From assembly GCA_934169775.1 (NCBI GenBank), contig CAKPOI010000001.1, forward strand, positions 1 through 64,000: a stretch of 64,000 nt of DNA, in the 5' to 3' direction. The translations under genes were made by a program, and so were the position numbers. Source of the stretch: an uncultured Clostridia bacterium. GTDB lineage: Bacteria > Bacillota > Clostridia > TANB77 > CAG-508. Shown here in pieces: positions 41,266 through 52,548 of the stretch (position 1 is the stretch's first letter; each line of letters starts with the position of its first letter). The notes beneath the pieces are model-generated. The model searched no databases. It was not told the DNA's origin and saw nothing but the letters and a program-made list of their open reading frames with translations.

Positions 41266-44200
41266 GCCTCCCAAAAATACTTCTACATTCATAACACCTG
41301 CATTTTCTTGAAGTTTAATTTCGTTTGAGGTTTGTTCTATATTATTAATAAATATTTTGCTAATACCTGTTTCATATCCATTTGGATTTTCTACTAATAT
41401 ATTATAAAGTGTATTTTTCCATTTATATCTTACAGAAAAAGCTTTCCAATCTTTTGGTATACCTGGATTTATTTTTAAAACTCCTTTTTCTATTTTTATT
41501 CCTAATATATATTCTATTCCTGCTTTGTAATACCAGCATGATGAGCCTGTATACCAAGTCCAACCGCCTCGTCCTGCTAAATTTCCTGCGCCATAAATAT
41601 CTGCTGGAATTACATATGGCTCTACTTTATATTTTTGTGCCATTTCTTTTGTTCTTGCATGTTCTATAGGATTTATCATTTTATATAATTCAAATGCTTT
41701 TCCTCCAAATCCTAGCATTGCTTCTGCTATTGTTACCCAACAGCTTGCGTGTGTATATTGCCCTCCATTTTCTCTTACTCCTGGTAAATATGCTTTTATA
41801 TATCCTGGCTCTAGTTTTCCTTTTTCAAATGGTGGATCTAATAGTTTTATTATTCCGTTTTCTTTGTCTACTAGATGATTTTCTAAACTTTCCATTGATA
41901 TATATTTTTTGTCATTGTCTCCTGCTTTTGATATTGTTGACCAGCTTTGTGCTATACTATCTATCCTACATTCTTCATTTTCCATACTTCCTAATACTTG
42001 GCCATCATCAGTAAATGCTCTTTTATACCATCTTCCATCCCAGCCACTTGTATTTAATGCTTTTTTTAGTTCTTGTTTTATTTTTTCATATTTTTCTGCT
42101 CTTTCAAATTCTTCTTTTTGTTTTACTATTGGTATAAATCTGTCTAATATGTTGTATAGAAAAAATCCAAGCCATACACTTTCTCCTTTGCCTTTATTTC
42201 CTACTTCGTTCATTCCATCATTCCAGTCTCCAGAACCAATTTTAGGTAATCCGTGTTTTCCAAAGTTTAGTGATTTTTCTATTGATTTTATGCAGTGTTC
42301 ATATATTGTTCCTGTTTTATCACTTTCTATATATTTATCATATCTTTCATCTATTCCTTGTTCTAATATCTGTCCTTTTAAATATGGTGTTTCTATATTT
42401 AAAATTTCATTATCTCCAGTAAAGTCAATATATTCTAGTGTTGCATATACAAGCCATAATAAGTCATCTGAAAATCTTGTTCTTATTCCTCTTTGTGTTT
42501 CGTCATGCCACCAATGTTCTACATCTCCTTCTTCAAATTGATGTTTACTATGTTTTATTATTTGTTGTTTTAGATATTCTGAATCCACATATTTTAAACA
42601 TAATGTGTCTTGTAATTGATCTCTAAATCCATATGCGCCTCCTGATTGATAATATCCTGTCTTTCCTAATAATCTGCTTGATATTGTTTGATATAATACC
42701 CACCCATTTAACATTATATTTATTGATTCTATTGGAGTATATACTTGTAATGTTTCTACTTTATTTTTCCATTCATTTTTTATGTTCTCTAATTCTTGTT
42801 TACAATTTTGAATTTTACTATATTTGTATGCTATGTTTTTACTGTCTAAAATATTTTCTTCTGCTCCTAATAATAGTGATATTTCTTTTTCTCCAAAACT
42901 TTCTATTTCTACTTCTAATTGATATACTACACAACTGCTTTTTCCTAAACTTCCTATATTGTTTAACATTGTTTTTCTTATTCCATCAGGGTTTCCAATT
43001 CCTCCTTTTCCAAAAAAGAATTTTTTATCACCCGTATATGATTTTATTTTTTCACTACTTGCTACATATGCAACTTCTTTAAAGTCACTATTGTATAAAT
43101 TTTGTGCTATTAATATGTTGTTGTTTTTATCATATTTTAAATCTATATATTCTGTTATTTTTTGCTCATCTTCTCCTATTACAAGTTTATTGTAACAATA
43201 AATTTTTAATTTTTTTCTGTTTGGTGTAGTATTTTTTAAATGCAATATTTGTACTTTTACACTATCTTCTTTTGGCACATATACTTCTAATATTTGTTCT
43301 ATTCCATTACTTTTATGAATATATTTTGCATATCCAAATCCATATATAACATCATATTCATTATTATCTGGCATTGGGTTTAATCCTAGTGACCACACTT
43401 TTTTTGTTTCTTCATCTTTTAGATATATTGATTCTGATGGGATATCATAAGTTGGCATATTAGCCCATGAGGTTATACGATTTAGTCTGCTGTTTTTATA
43501 CCATGTATATCCTCCCATATTTTCTGTAACTAATGTTCCAAATTTTTTATTTGCTAAGATATGTGACCATACTGTAGGTAATCTATTTTCTTTGTTCATT
43601 TTTATTAGATATTCTTTTCCATTACTTGAGAAAGCTCCATATTCGTTAAAATATTTTAAATCATCTATTTCTTTCATAAAATTATTTACTTCCTGCTTTT
43701 CTTCTATTATTACATTTGAATTTTCTTCATCTTCTATGATTTTTGTTTTTTCAAAATATTCTTCTTCTATATCATTTATTGCATTTTTTAGACTTCCTTT
43801 ACTACTGTCAATTATTACTGTTGCAACAAATTCTAATAATTCCATATCTTTTTTGTCTATTTCATTTTTATTAAGTTGGAATATACCACCTCTTATATTT
43901 TTTAAATATGCTAAATGTGAGTTTAGAACTATATTTTCCATTTCTTCTCTTACATAGTTTTCATAACTATGTTTTTCTTCATCAATTAAAACTAATTCTA
44001 CTTCTACTTTTTTTATTCTGAAAAATTCATATGCTTTTAAAATTTCTTTAATAACATCAGAATCATTTAAATCTTTTACTTTGACTAAAATTATTGGTAA
44101 ATCTCCTGATATTCCATATTTCCATAGTTCACTTTGTTCATAGATTTTTTTAGGCAATTTTTCTAATTGTAATTTTTTACTTGGATTGTCAAAAATAATA

Positions 44201-47200
44201 TATGATAGTATTTTTTGATATTGTTCTATGTCTTTTCCTTTTATTCTTAAATATCTGCTTTGTGCCTCTATTTGTGCTTTTGATATTTCAAATGCTTTTG
44301 CTACATTTTCTTTATTCTGATATTTTTTAATATTTTCTAATGCAATTTCTTTGCTTTCTCCTACTGATATTACTAGGTCTAACTCTACTTTTTCTTGTGG
44401 TTTTATTTTTATTGTTCTTTTTAATGCAATTATTCCTTCTGTTACTAGTGATATTTTTTGTGATAGTGGCGTTGAATTTTTTACCATTTCTGGAATTTGT
44501 ATATTTCCTCTTCCTGTAAATTTTTCTTTGTCTATTTCAAATTCTAGTTGCCCTATTGTTTCTATTTCTGGTGCAACTAAATTTACTGCTAAATATATCT
44601 TTTGCTCGCTTTTTTCTCTTGTTCTTCTTTTTACTAATATACTATTTGTGTTTTCATCATAATTGAATTTTAGGAATAAATTGTTGAATACCGGATGTGC
44701 ATAATCTTGTTCTTTTTTTGAAAGCACTGGTTCAAAATATGCAGTTATTTCTAATATTTCTTCTTCTAGCCCCCTGTTTTCTAATGTTACTTTTCTAATT
44801 TCAGAATTATCATCAGGAGTGATTATTGTTTGTATTTTTGTCTTTATGTTATCTTGCTCTATTTCTTGTTCTATTTTGTCTGGCATAAAACTTATTTTGT
44901 AATTGTTTGTTTCTTTGTATTGGCATGAACTCCATATATTTTTTGTTTTTATATTTTTTACGTTAAAAAATATTCCTTGTGGATAATCGTCTGTTTTCTT
45001 GAATCTGTTTATATATATATCTTTATATTTGCTTACTCCTTCTCCTTTTTGATTCATTGCTATTACATAATTTTCGTTTGATATAACATTTCCACGTATT
45101 AGTCTTTCATCTAATTTATTGTATGTTACAACACTATAGTCTTCATAATCTTGATATTTAGGCTTTTCTATTTTTTCTTTTGTTTCTTTGGTTATTATTG
45201 AGGTTTCTGGCATTCTTTCTTGTAAAAGTATAGATATACTATTTATTTCTGGATTTTCTATAAACCTTTTTTGTAAGATATTATTGTTAAATAAGTTGTT
45301 TATTGCTAATAATATTAATGCTTGATGGTGTGCCATATATGTTTTTACTGGTGTTGCTTTTTCTACTCTTTCTGGTGTAAAGTCTATAGATTCATAAAAT
45401 CCAAATTTGCCATTCATTCCATATTTTTCTAATAATTTTAGGTTTTTTATAACTTCTTGTGGTTCGTCTGGAATTGCTAATATACTTCCATATGTTGATG
45501 TTACCATTTCATCTGCTAATCCTCTTTTTAGTCCTAGCCATGGTATTCCAAATGCTTTATATTGATAGTTTCCTTGTAAATCTTTTAAATTAAATGCCGC
45601 TTCTGATATTCCCCATGGTATTTGTAATTTTTTTGCATATTCTTTTTGACTCATTATCATAAATTTACATGATTCATCTAATAAACTGCCTTCGTATTTT
45701 GGTATATTAATATTTGGCATTAAATATTCAAATGATGTTCCTGACCATGATATTAGTCCTTTATATTTTCCTAATGTTGTAAGTGTTCTGCTTAATTTGT
45801 TCCAATGTTTTGCAGGCACATCTTTTTTTGCAATAGCTATTAAACTTGCTTGTCTAGCTTCTGATGCTAATAAATCATAATATGAATCAGTTAGTTTGTT
45901 TTCTTCTATGTTATATCCTATAGAAAAAATCTGCTTTTCTTTGTCATATAATAATGAAAAGTCTGTTGCGTTTATCATTTTATTTATACATTCTATATAT
46001 GTGTTTAATTCTGGCAAATTTAGATTTTCTAAAAATGTTTTTGTCGTATATAAATATCCTACAAAGTTTCCACTGTCTACTGTTGAGATATATCTTGGCA
46101 TTAATGGTGTTTTAGTTATTGTGTCATACCAGTTATATAAATGTCCATTCCATTTTTCTAGACTTATTATTGTATCTAATATCTTTTTTAATAAATCTAT
46201 TGCTTTTTCTAAAGTTATAAATCCTAAATCATAGCTTGATATTACTGCTAATAGTGAAAGTCCTATGTTTGTAGAAGATGTTCTTGATACTGTTTTTTGT
46301 TTTCTTCCTTCTTGATAATTGTCTATTATTAAATAATTGTTTTTTTCATTTAGATATGTTACAAAAAATTCCCATGTTGATTTTGCAATATTTAATAAAT
46401 ATTTTTTATTTTCTTCATTTAATGTTTCTATTGCTGTTTTCTTTTTGCTTTCTTTACTTATTTCACACATTATAAATGGAATTAATATCCACAAGATTCC
46501 TAGCAAAACACTACATATGTTTTTAATATTTAGTATTATAACAATTGCTCCTAAGATCCAATTTATATACATTTGTTTATAATAAGAAATTATATCTGTT
46601 TTTGATTGTCTTTCTGCCTCTTCTGAGGTTACCCATTCTAATAAATGTTTTTTACTTATTGTTTTTCTGTATATTGTTTTTATTATTGATTTTAATGAGA
46701 TATATGCTTTATATGGCAAACATCCTAATGTTATTATCGCCCTAAAAGTTATACCTTTGATTCCTGATATTTGTGGTGTAAATGTTCTTTGTTTTTGCTC
46801 TCCTTCTTTTTTACAAATACATTTATTTAATAATTCTAATATTTGTGAAATTATCACTATGAGTGATAATAATATTATTAATCCTTTTACTGATATTTGA
46901 TAAATATTTCCTATTATTATTGTATAAATTGCTGCAATTATTATTGATATTTCTAATATACTTCTTCTTAAATTATCTAATATTTTATATTTTGAAAGTA
47001 AATTTAATTTTGAGTTTTTTAACCATTTGGTTATTTGCCAATCTCCTCTAATCCATCTTGATAATCTGTTCATAAAACTATTATATTTTGTTGGATATCC
47101 ATCCATTAACATTATATCTGATGCTAGTCCACATCTTAAATAACATCCTTCTAATAAATCATGACTTAATACAGTGTTTTCTGGTATTTCGTTTTTTAAA

Positions 47201-49357
47201 ACTTCTGAAAACACTTTTAAATCATATATTCCTTTTCCTGTAAATATTCCTTCTTTAAAGTTATCTTGATATATATCAGATATTGCATTTGTGTAATTGT
47301 CTATTCCTCCTGATCCTGCAAATATTTTTGTAAAAGTTGTTTTTAGACTTACATCTAGGTTTATTCCAACACGTGGCTGCATTATTCCATATCCTTCTAC
47401 TACTATATTTTTTTGTTTATCTATTATTGGTTCATTTAATATATGTGACATTGCTCCTATTAATTCTTGCGCTGTATTTAATACTAAATCTGTGTCTGCA
47501 TCTAGTGTTATTATATATTTTATTTGTGGGATTTTTTCTATACTGTTATATAAAAATGGATTGTTTATATTTTTTAGTAAGTATTCATTTAACTGATTTA
47601 ACATTCCTCTTTTTCTTTCCCATCCCAAGTAGCTTTCTTCTTTTTCATTCCATATTCTTTTTCTATAAATAAAATTGAAAATTGGTAATTCATCTTCTTG
47701 ACTGTATTTTTTGTTTAATTTTTCTATTTGCTTTTTTCCTTCTTCTATTACTTCTTTGTCAAATTCTTCTTCTTCTTTATTACTTTCTGAACAATCTCCT
47801 AATAATGTAAAATATAAATTTTCTGATTTATTTGCTATATAATATATTTCTAATTTTTTCATTAGTTCTTTTACTTTTTCTTTTGTTTTTACTATTGTTG
47901 GTATTACTACCATTGTTGCTTGTTCTTTTGGTATTCCATTTTGGTAATCCATTTTTGGTATTAGTTTTGGTTTTATAGTTTTGCTTAATATATATTGCAC
48001 TATTTGTGTTACTATTTCGCTACATGGTATTATTAATAGTATTGCTAATATTACATTTAGAATCGTTCTTGTTATTGTTGATATTTCTGAATTTGTTTTT
48101 AATATTTTATAATTAATTACTAATGTTATTGATACTGAAAGTAATACTGTAAGTATAACTATTAGTGTTACAAATTGTTTTGCTTTTGTTTTAGTATTTG
48201 TGGTCTTTTTGTGTCTGACTTTTAGGTTATCATATAGTTGTTCTATTCCTTTATCTATTAAATAGTATCCAATATGTGATTTTTTTCCTTCTTCTTTTTT
48301 GGCTATTTCTAATATTTTTCTTGCTATATATATTTCTGATATTTTGGTTTTTTCTGATATTTCTTTTATTTTGTTTCTGTAGTATTCCTTTGTTTTCCAA
48401 TCCATGTTTGGATATACATTACTTGGATCTTGCTTTAGTACATCTTCTACTCCATTTATTTTTTCAAATATTTCTAAAAAGTTTATTCTTTGTATTGTTT
48501 TTAGACTTGTTATGCTATTTCCCATTAGTACTTTTTGTATTGCTACATCAAAGTGTTCTTTTTGTATTACTTCTGATACTGTCATTCCGTGTTTTTTCTA
48601 CTATTTCTTCTAATGCTTTTAAATATCTTGTTCCTTTTTTTCCATATCTTTTTAGTGTGTATGACATGTATTCTATAAATGGATATCTCATATCTTTTAA
48701 CATTGTTTTGTTGAAATTGTGTGTGTTTTCTTTATATTCTTTGTATATTTGTTCTTGTCTTGTTTTTCCTTCTACTATTCTTTCTGTTATGCTTTCTACT
48801 TTGTATTTTTGTGCTTGATTACTTGCTATTTTTTCACTTATTTGTGAGATGTTATGAATTATTGCTATTTGTATAAATGTTCCTATATTCCATATTTCAT
48901 CCATACTTAGTGTTTTTTTGTTTTGATAACTTTGTAAATATTCTTCTAAATTTTCTTTTTCTATTTTGTTTTCTGTATATGCTACAATTTCACTTGCTAA
49001 TACATATATTCTTGCATATCCTGCATATTCTCCATTTGCTATTCCTACAAAGTTTGTATATTTTTTTAGTGTTAATTCTTTTTGGATTTGTTTTACTGTT
49101 TCTTCTATTATATAAAAATTGTCTAATAACCATTCTCCTGCAGGATGTATGTTTATTTTTATTCCTACATGTTGGTTTAACATTTGGTATACTTCTTTTA
49201 TTTTTTCATAGTCTTTTATTAGTTCTGGTACTGGATATGTGTCTTTTTGACTTTTATTTGTTATATTATGGCTTGATGCTATTTTTTCTAAGTGTTTTTT
49301 TAGTTGTTCTTTTTCTAGCATCGTTCCATTAATTTGTAATTTTTTATTTTCTTTCAA
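41263..49357 (-). CDS. Cyclic beta-1,2-glucan synthase-like (NdvB/Cgs) giant protein, one +1 frameshift
   Basis: Joining two frames at 48589 gives about 2,697 residues, close to NdvB/Cgs. The first 256 residues hold the family N-terminus (HPAGEWLLDNFYIIEETV, NGEYAGYARIYVLASEIVAY). The rest has two membrane helices, a GT84-type domain with DADTDLV, three to four more helices, the middle domain that starts TSSTNIGLSLLAVISSYDLG, two carbohydrate-binding sandwich regions, and a C-terminal GH94-like domain with YGFRDQLQDTL and the catalytic-type GSGDWNDGMNEVG. Known homologues polymerise UDP-glucose to linear beta-1,2-glucan and cyclise it; the phosphorylase-type domain trims chains. The start is TTG with AAGGAG ten bases upstream. 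The interrupting site is CGG followed by A, as in the comM-type and rarA genes. Otherwise intact. It follows the 273-residue gene by 129 bases. Confidence 0.88.
48586..48592 (-). other. +1 frameshift site in the glucan synthase gene (ACA CGG A)
   Basis: Codon 257 is CGG at 48589-48587, after ACA. Skipping the C at 48589 gives ACA GGA ATG ACA and joins EEIVEKT to GMTVSEVIQKEHF. Unshifted translation stops 12 codons later. Confidence 0.85.
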
Positions 49358-49486
49358 AAAAATTCCACTCCTTGCACATATGTTCTTTTATACATATTGT
49401 TTGCAAAAAGTGGATTTTTATACTATTTATATACTTTTTACTTTATTTTATTTTTTAAATTTGATTTCTTTATTTTTGCATTTTTT

Positions 49487-50308
49487 CTAAGATAATTCCA
49501 TTTCTGTGTCTTGTTCTGTTTTTGCACTTAGTTCTTGTACTCTTTTTTCATATGCTTTTTCTAATGCTTGATAATTTTCTGGGCTTCCTTTTAATTTTAC
49601 ATAATAGTCTGATTCTGTGTATGGATTTTCATATTCGCTTTGCAATATCATTTGTTGTATTTCTACTGGTACATAGTCTCCATCTATTATTCCCATTCCT
49701 GCTATTGTTGTGTGATTTTCTTTGTCTAGTATTGCTATTACTTCTTTTATGTCTTTGGCTTCTACCCAATCTAATTTTGAGTTGTCTTGTTCTGCACTTC
49801 CTGTATGGTTTTGTATATATTTTGTTTGTCCTTCTTCATCTGTTTCTCTATATATGTTTCCGTCTCCTAAATTTTCTTTTACTATTCCTATATCTTCTTT
49901 GCTTATTTCTTCCATTCCTTCTGGTAATTTTTCATTGTATCTTTGTAGTATTTTTTCTATTACTTCTTGTTTTTCAGTGTCTTCTGTATTTTTATTTGCA
50001 TTTTGTTGCCCTACTACTTTTATGTCTTCAAAGAATTTTTCTTTTGCTGTTTTTTGTTCTCTACAATATTCATTTTTATATGCTTCAGATTCTTTTATTA
50101 TCCTTTCTCCTGCTATATCCATTTGTTTTGTTGTTCTGTTTCCCCAAGCTACTATTCCTGCTGTTGCTGCTATTGCTGCTAATGATATTTTTCCTACTGT
50201 TTTTATCTGTTTTCTTCTCATTTTTTTTTGTTTCTGTGCTGCTCTTTGCATTGTTGCTTTTTGTCCTTTTAATTTAAATTCTGTTTCTTGATTATTTGCT
50301 TTTTCCAT
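49487..50308 (-). CDS. Membrane-anchored protein of unknown function
   Basis: Unrecognised 273-residue protein. A basic cytoplasmic N-terminus (about 1-40) is followed by one membrane helix (about 41-57, KISLAAIAATAGIVAWG) and a long Glu/Lys-rich outer domain with probable coiled coils, including LPEGMEEISKEDIGIVKE and a terminal YESDYYVKL-like region (ENPYTESDYYVKLKG). AAAGGAGG precedes the ATG. It has a strong promoter and lies upstream of the glucan synthase gene on the same strand, so it may be an accessory or surface partner of that enzyme. No family is claimed. Confidence 0.7.
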   Translation of the reverse strand: MEKANNQETEFKLKGQKATMQRAAQKQKKMRRKQIKTVGKISLAAIAATAGIVAWGNRTTKQMDIAGERIIKESEAYKNEYCREQKTAKEKFFEDIKVVGQQNANKNTEDTEKQEVIEKILQRYNEKLPEGMEEISKEDIGIVKENLGDGNIYRETDEEGQTKYIQNHTGSAEQDNSKLDWVEAKDIKEVIAILDKENHTTIAGMGIIDGDYVPVEIQQMILQSEYENPYTESDYYVKLKGSPENYQALEKAYEKRVQELSAKTEQDTEMELS

Positions 50309-50342
50309 AACAATTCCTCCTTTGACTTTTCAATACATCTTT

Positions 50343-50371
50343 ATTATAACACTTTTTTGCATAAATTACAA
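50343..50371 (-). promoter_or_regulatory. Promoter of the 273-residue protein / glucan synthase unit
   Basis: On the minus strand TTGTAA (-35) and a perfect TATAAT (-10) are 17 bases apart, about 35 bases before the start codon. Confidence 0.78.
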
Positions 50372-50468
50372 ATTTTTCATTTTACAACTTTTTTTAACAT
50401 TTTTCTTCTTTTTTTCATACTATATATTAAATAAACTTTTGTTTATTTAGGAAAGGTATGTGATTAAA

Positions 50469-50924
50469 ATGGATATGGATTCAAATAAACCTCATTGCCC
50501 TATTTTAGATGTTGATGGCGTTATATCAGGAGGTAAACAATTTGATTTAGATATAATTTTACAAGAAGATAATCGTGATGTTATATATGGTGTTGTTAAA
50601 AATTGTTTTAAAGAACCTGTTTCTAATGCCGTTGTAAAATTAGTTGAAGTTGTATATGACTGTGGTAAAGAAGATAGAAGACCTATTGGCCATACTTTTA
50701 CAGATAAAGATGGTGAATTTGTTTTTGGACCTCTTTGCCCTGGTAGAAAATATGCTATTCAAATTTGGGCTAATGATACTAAAAAAATCAAGATTTGTGC
50801 AAAATGTTTCCATGAAGGAAAATGTTTAAAAGGTGAAAAACACGATAAATGTGATTGTTTTTTAAATGATGATAAACATGAAAAATGTGATAAAGACGAA
50901 AGATGTTGTGAAGATAAACAATAA
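50469..50924 (+). CDS. Carboxypeptidase-regulatory-like fold protein with Cys/Lys-rich tail
   Basis: A 151-residue cytosolic-looking protein. Residues about 35-105 match the transthyretin-like carboxypeptidase regulatory fold (VIYGVVKNCFKEPVSNAVVKL, then HTFTDKDGEFVFGPLCPGRKYAIQIW). After that comes a cysteine- and charge-rich tail with repeated CxxxxxC and DKxDK elements (KICAKCFHEGKCLKG, then KCDCF, KCDKDERCC). No signal peptide is present. GAAAGG lies 12 bases before the ATG. The product resembles proteins often found with clostridial spore coat or surface, but I do not claim this. It ends against a large palindromic element. Confidence 0.7.
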   Translation: MDMDSNKPHCPILDVDGVISGGKQFDLDIILQEDNRDVIYGVVKNCFKEPVSNAVVKLVEVVYDCGKEDRRPIGHTFTDKDGEFVFGPLCPGRKYAIQIWANDTKKIKICAKCFHEGKCLKGEKHDKCDCFLNDDKHEKCDKDERCCEDKQ

Positions 50925-50937
50925 TAATTAATGATTT

Positions 50938-51140
50938 GAGGAGAGATACTTTGTACATTGAGAAATATATTTTTTTGTGATTGAAGCAATATTAGAAATT
51001 CTTAAATAATTTAATGGAAAGAGTTCACGTCGAGCGAAGCGAGGACTAAGTGGAAGGGTGCCATTAAATTATTTTAAAATTTCTTAAATTGCGTAATGAA
51101 CCTAAAAATATATTTCTCAATGTACAAAGTATCTCTCCTC
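50938..51140. mobile_element. MITE-like palindromic element A
   Basis: Terminal arms of 37 bases (50938-50974 and 51104-51140, beginning GAGGAGAGATACTTTGTACA) are perfect reverse complements. Inner arms continue with mismatches down to a core containing CACGTCGAGCGAAGCGAGGAC (51029-51048). The core, read on the minus strand, matches that of the element at 59041-59340. It lies between convergent genes, encodes no protein, and shows no clear target duplication. Its RNA could fold into one long hairpin. Confidence 0.82.
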
Positions 51141-51160
51141 ATTTTATAATATATATTGAA

Positions 51161-51307
51161 TTACCAATTGCTTAAAGTTCTCATTACTTTTTTTCCTTTT
51201 TTCATTATTCTTTTCTTATTTTTGTTTAACATATCACTTTCTGAATACATCATTAGAACTCCTGTTGCAAGTAGACCTCCTATTACTAATCCTTTAGCAA
51301 ATTTCAT
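51161..51307 (-). CDS. Small membrane protein, 48 residues
   Basis: Short gene with AAGGAG seven bases before the ATG. The N-terminus MKFAKGLVIGGLLATGVLMM is a hydrophobic helix with glycine spacing, then a basic tail (KNKKRIMKKGKKVMRTL). Such Gly-rich small helical proteins with Lys tails resemble YtxH-like and other small clostridial membrane proteins. It is the last gene in a minus-strand run from the prepilin gene, starting 15 bases after the TauE-like gene stop. No function can be assigned. Confidence 0.72.
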   Translation of the reverse strand: MKFAKGLVIGGLLATGVLMMYSESDMLNKNKKRIMKKGKKVMRTLSNW

Positions 51308-51322
51308 ATTATCACTCCTTTT

Positions 51323-51715
51323 TTATATTTTACTTTTATTTTTGTCAATTTTTTCTTTTTTATACTGTTTAATTATGGAATATATTTCATGGGCACTAAT
51401 TATTAATAAAAATATTCCAAAATATTTTCTTAAAATTTTCATATCTAAATGTATTGATAAATTTGCGCCTATTATTGCTCCTAATATGCCATATAGTGAT
51501 ATTATTATTCCTAGTTTTACATTTATATTTTTATTTTTTGCATTTACTATTATTGCTATTATTGAAGTTGGTATAAAAAATATTAAATTTGTTGCTTGTG
51601 CTATGTGTTGTTCTACATTGCATAAAAATGTCAAAAGGAAAATGAGAATAGTGCCTCCTCCCATTCCTGTTCCACTTACTATTCCTGAAATGATTCCTAT
51701 TATTGTTTTAATCAT
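51323..51715 (-). CDS. Half-size TauE/SafE-family membrane protein (second of pair)
   Basis: TauE/SafE (DUF81) proteins are permeases of about 250 residues made of two homologous halves; this one is 130 residues with about four helices. It carries GIISGIVSGTGMGGGTILIFLLT, the family's Gly-rich start of a half, and later LGIIISLYGILGAIIGANLS. A second half-size protein lies 413 bases upstream at 52128-52484, suggesting a two-protein transporter. Family substrates include sulfite, sulfonates and other organic anions; none can be named here. Confidence 0.8.
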   Translation of the reverse strand: MIKTIIGIISGIVSGTGMGGGTILIFLLTFLCNVEQHIAQATNLIFFIPTSIIAIIVNAKNKNINVKLGIIISLYGILGAIIGANLSIHLDMKILRKYFGIFLLIISAHEIYSIIKQYKKEKIDKNKSKI

Positions 51716-51738
51716 TTTCCTTTCTCCTTTTCTTGTTT

Positions 51739-51924
51739 CTAGTTTTTTTGTTGTTCTGCGATTTCTGTAATTACTTTATCAAATCTATTTAGCTGATAAA
51801 TTAACTCTTTACGTAGATTTTCTTCTTTTACATTATCTATTAAATCTAGAAACTTTTGCAACTCAAATAGATATTTTTTGTTTGCAGTTTTCCATATGTG
51901 CTGATTTATAGCCTCTTTCATCAT
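51739..51924 (-). CDS. Small helical protein between TauE-like genes
   Basis: Unrecognised 61-residue protein (MMKEAINQHIWKTANKKYLF then LIDNVKEENLRKELIYQL). It is soluble, helical and slightly acidic, with AAGGAAGG before the ATG. It lies between the two TauE-like halves on the same strand, the stop 23 bases before the next gene. A terminator-like hairpin precedes it, so it may start a new transcript with the downstream TauE-like gene. Confidence 0.65.
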   Translation of the reverse strand: MMKEAINQHIWKTANKKYLFELQKFLDLIDNVKEENLRKELIYQLNRFDKVITEIAEQQKN

Positions 51925-51957
51925 TTTTCCTTCCTTTCTAAAGGCACAAATCAGGTC

Positions 51958-51984
51958 AAAAAAAAATCAACAGTTGATTTTTTT
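51958..51984 (-). terminator. Terminator upstream of the 61-residue gene
   Basis: An 11-bp stem AAAAAATCAAC/GTTGATTTTTT with a one-base centre, followed on the minus strand by a long T-run. Confidence 0.8.
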
Positions 51985-52127
51985 ACCCCTTATTCTCCTT
52001 CAATCTATTTGGCATCTTATATTATGACATATTTTTAGCTTTTTTTCTCTTTTTCTTTATGAAAATGTCTTTTTAATTTACAAATCTATTTTTTATATTG
52101 TTTATAACCTTAATTGCTCTTTTTGTG

Positions 52128-52484
52128 TTATTTAAATATCATATTATATGCAGCATAAATAAGGAATATTGTAAATACAATTTTCATCTTTTCTTCTGGT
52201 ATTTTTCTTAGTATTTTTGCTCCTATATATCCTCCTATTGTTCCTCCTATTGCACATAATGCTGCTGTTTTCCATTCTATATAATTGCCTTTATAATAAA
52301 AGAAACTACTTGTTATTACCATTGGTAATATGCAAAGTATTGATGTTCCTCTTGCTTTTTTTGATTCTTCTTTTAGAAGATATATAAATGCTGGTACTAG
52401 TATTAGTCCACCACCTGTTGAAAATAATCCACTTATAAATCCTGCTAAAAAACCTATTATTATTTTTTTTATAAAATCCTTCAT
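52128..52484 (-). CDS. Half-size TauE/SafE-family membrane protein (first of pair)
   Basis: A 118-residue, roughly four-helix protein of the DUF81 family. KIIIGFLAGFISGLFSTGGGLILVPAFIY and later CAIGGTIGGYIGAKILRKIPEEKM are the usual half-domain signatures. It starts immediately after a hairpin whose 3' arm contains its only plausible ribosome binding site (AGTAGGT). It follows rarA, separated by that hairpin. Partner half at 51323-51715. Confidence 0.82.
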   Translation of the reverse strand: MKDFIKKIIIGFLAGFISGLFSTGGGLILVPAFIYLLKEESKKARGTSILCILPMVITSSFFYYKGNYIEWKTAALCAIGGTIGGYIGAKILRKIPEEKMKIVFTIFLIYAAYNMIFK

Positions 52485-52485
52485 T

Positions 52486-52512
52486 AAAAAACCTACTTTT
52501 ATTAGTAGGTTT
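52486..52512 (-). terminator. Terminator-like hairpin covering the TauE ribosome binding site
   Basis: AAACCTAC pairs with GTAGGTTT across an 8-base loop, followed by TTTTTAATG where ATG starts the TauE-like gene. It may end the rarA transcript and also hide the Shine-Dalgarno of the next gene. Confidence 0.65.
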
Positions 52513-52548
52513 ACCTCTTTTTATAAATTTATGCATTTTTCTTCAAAA

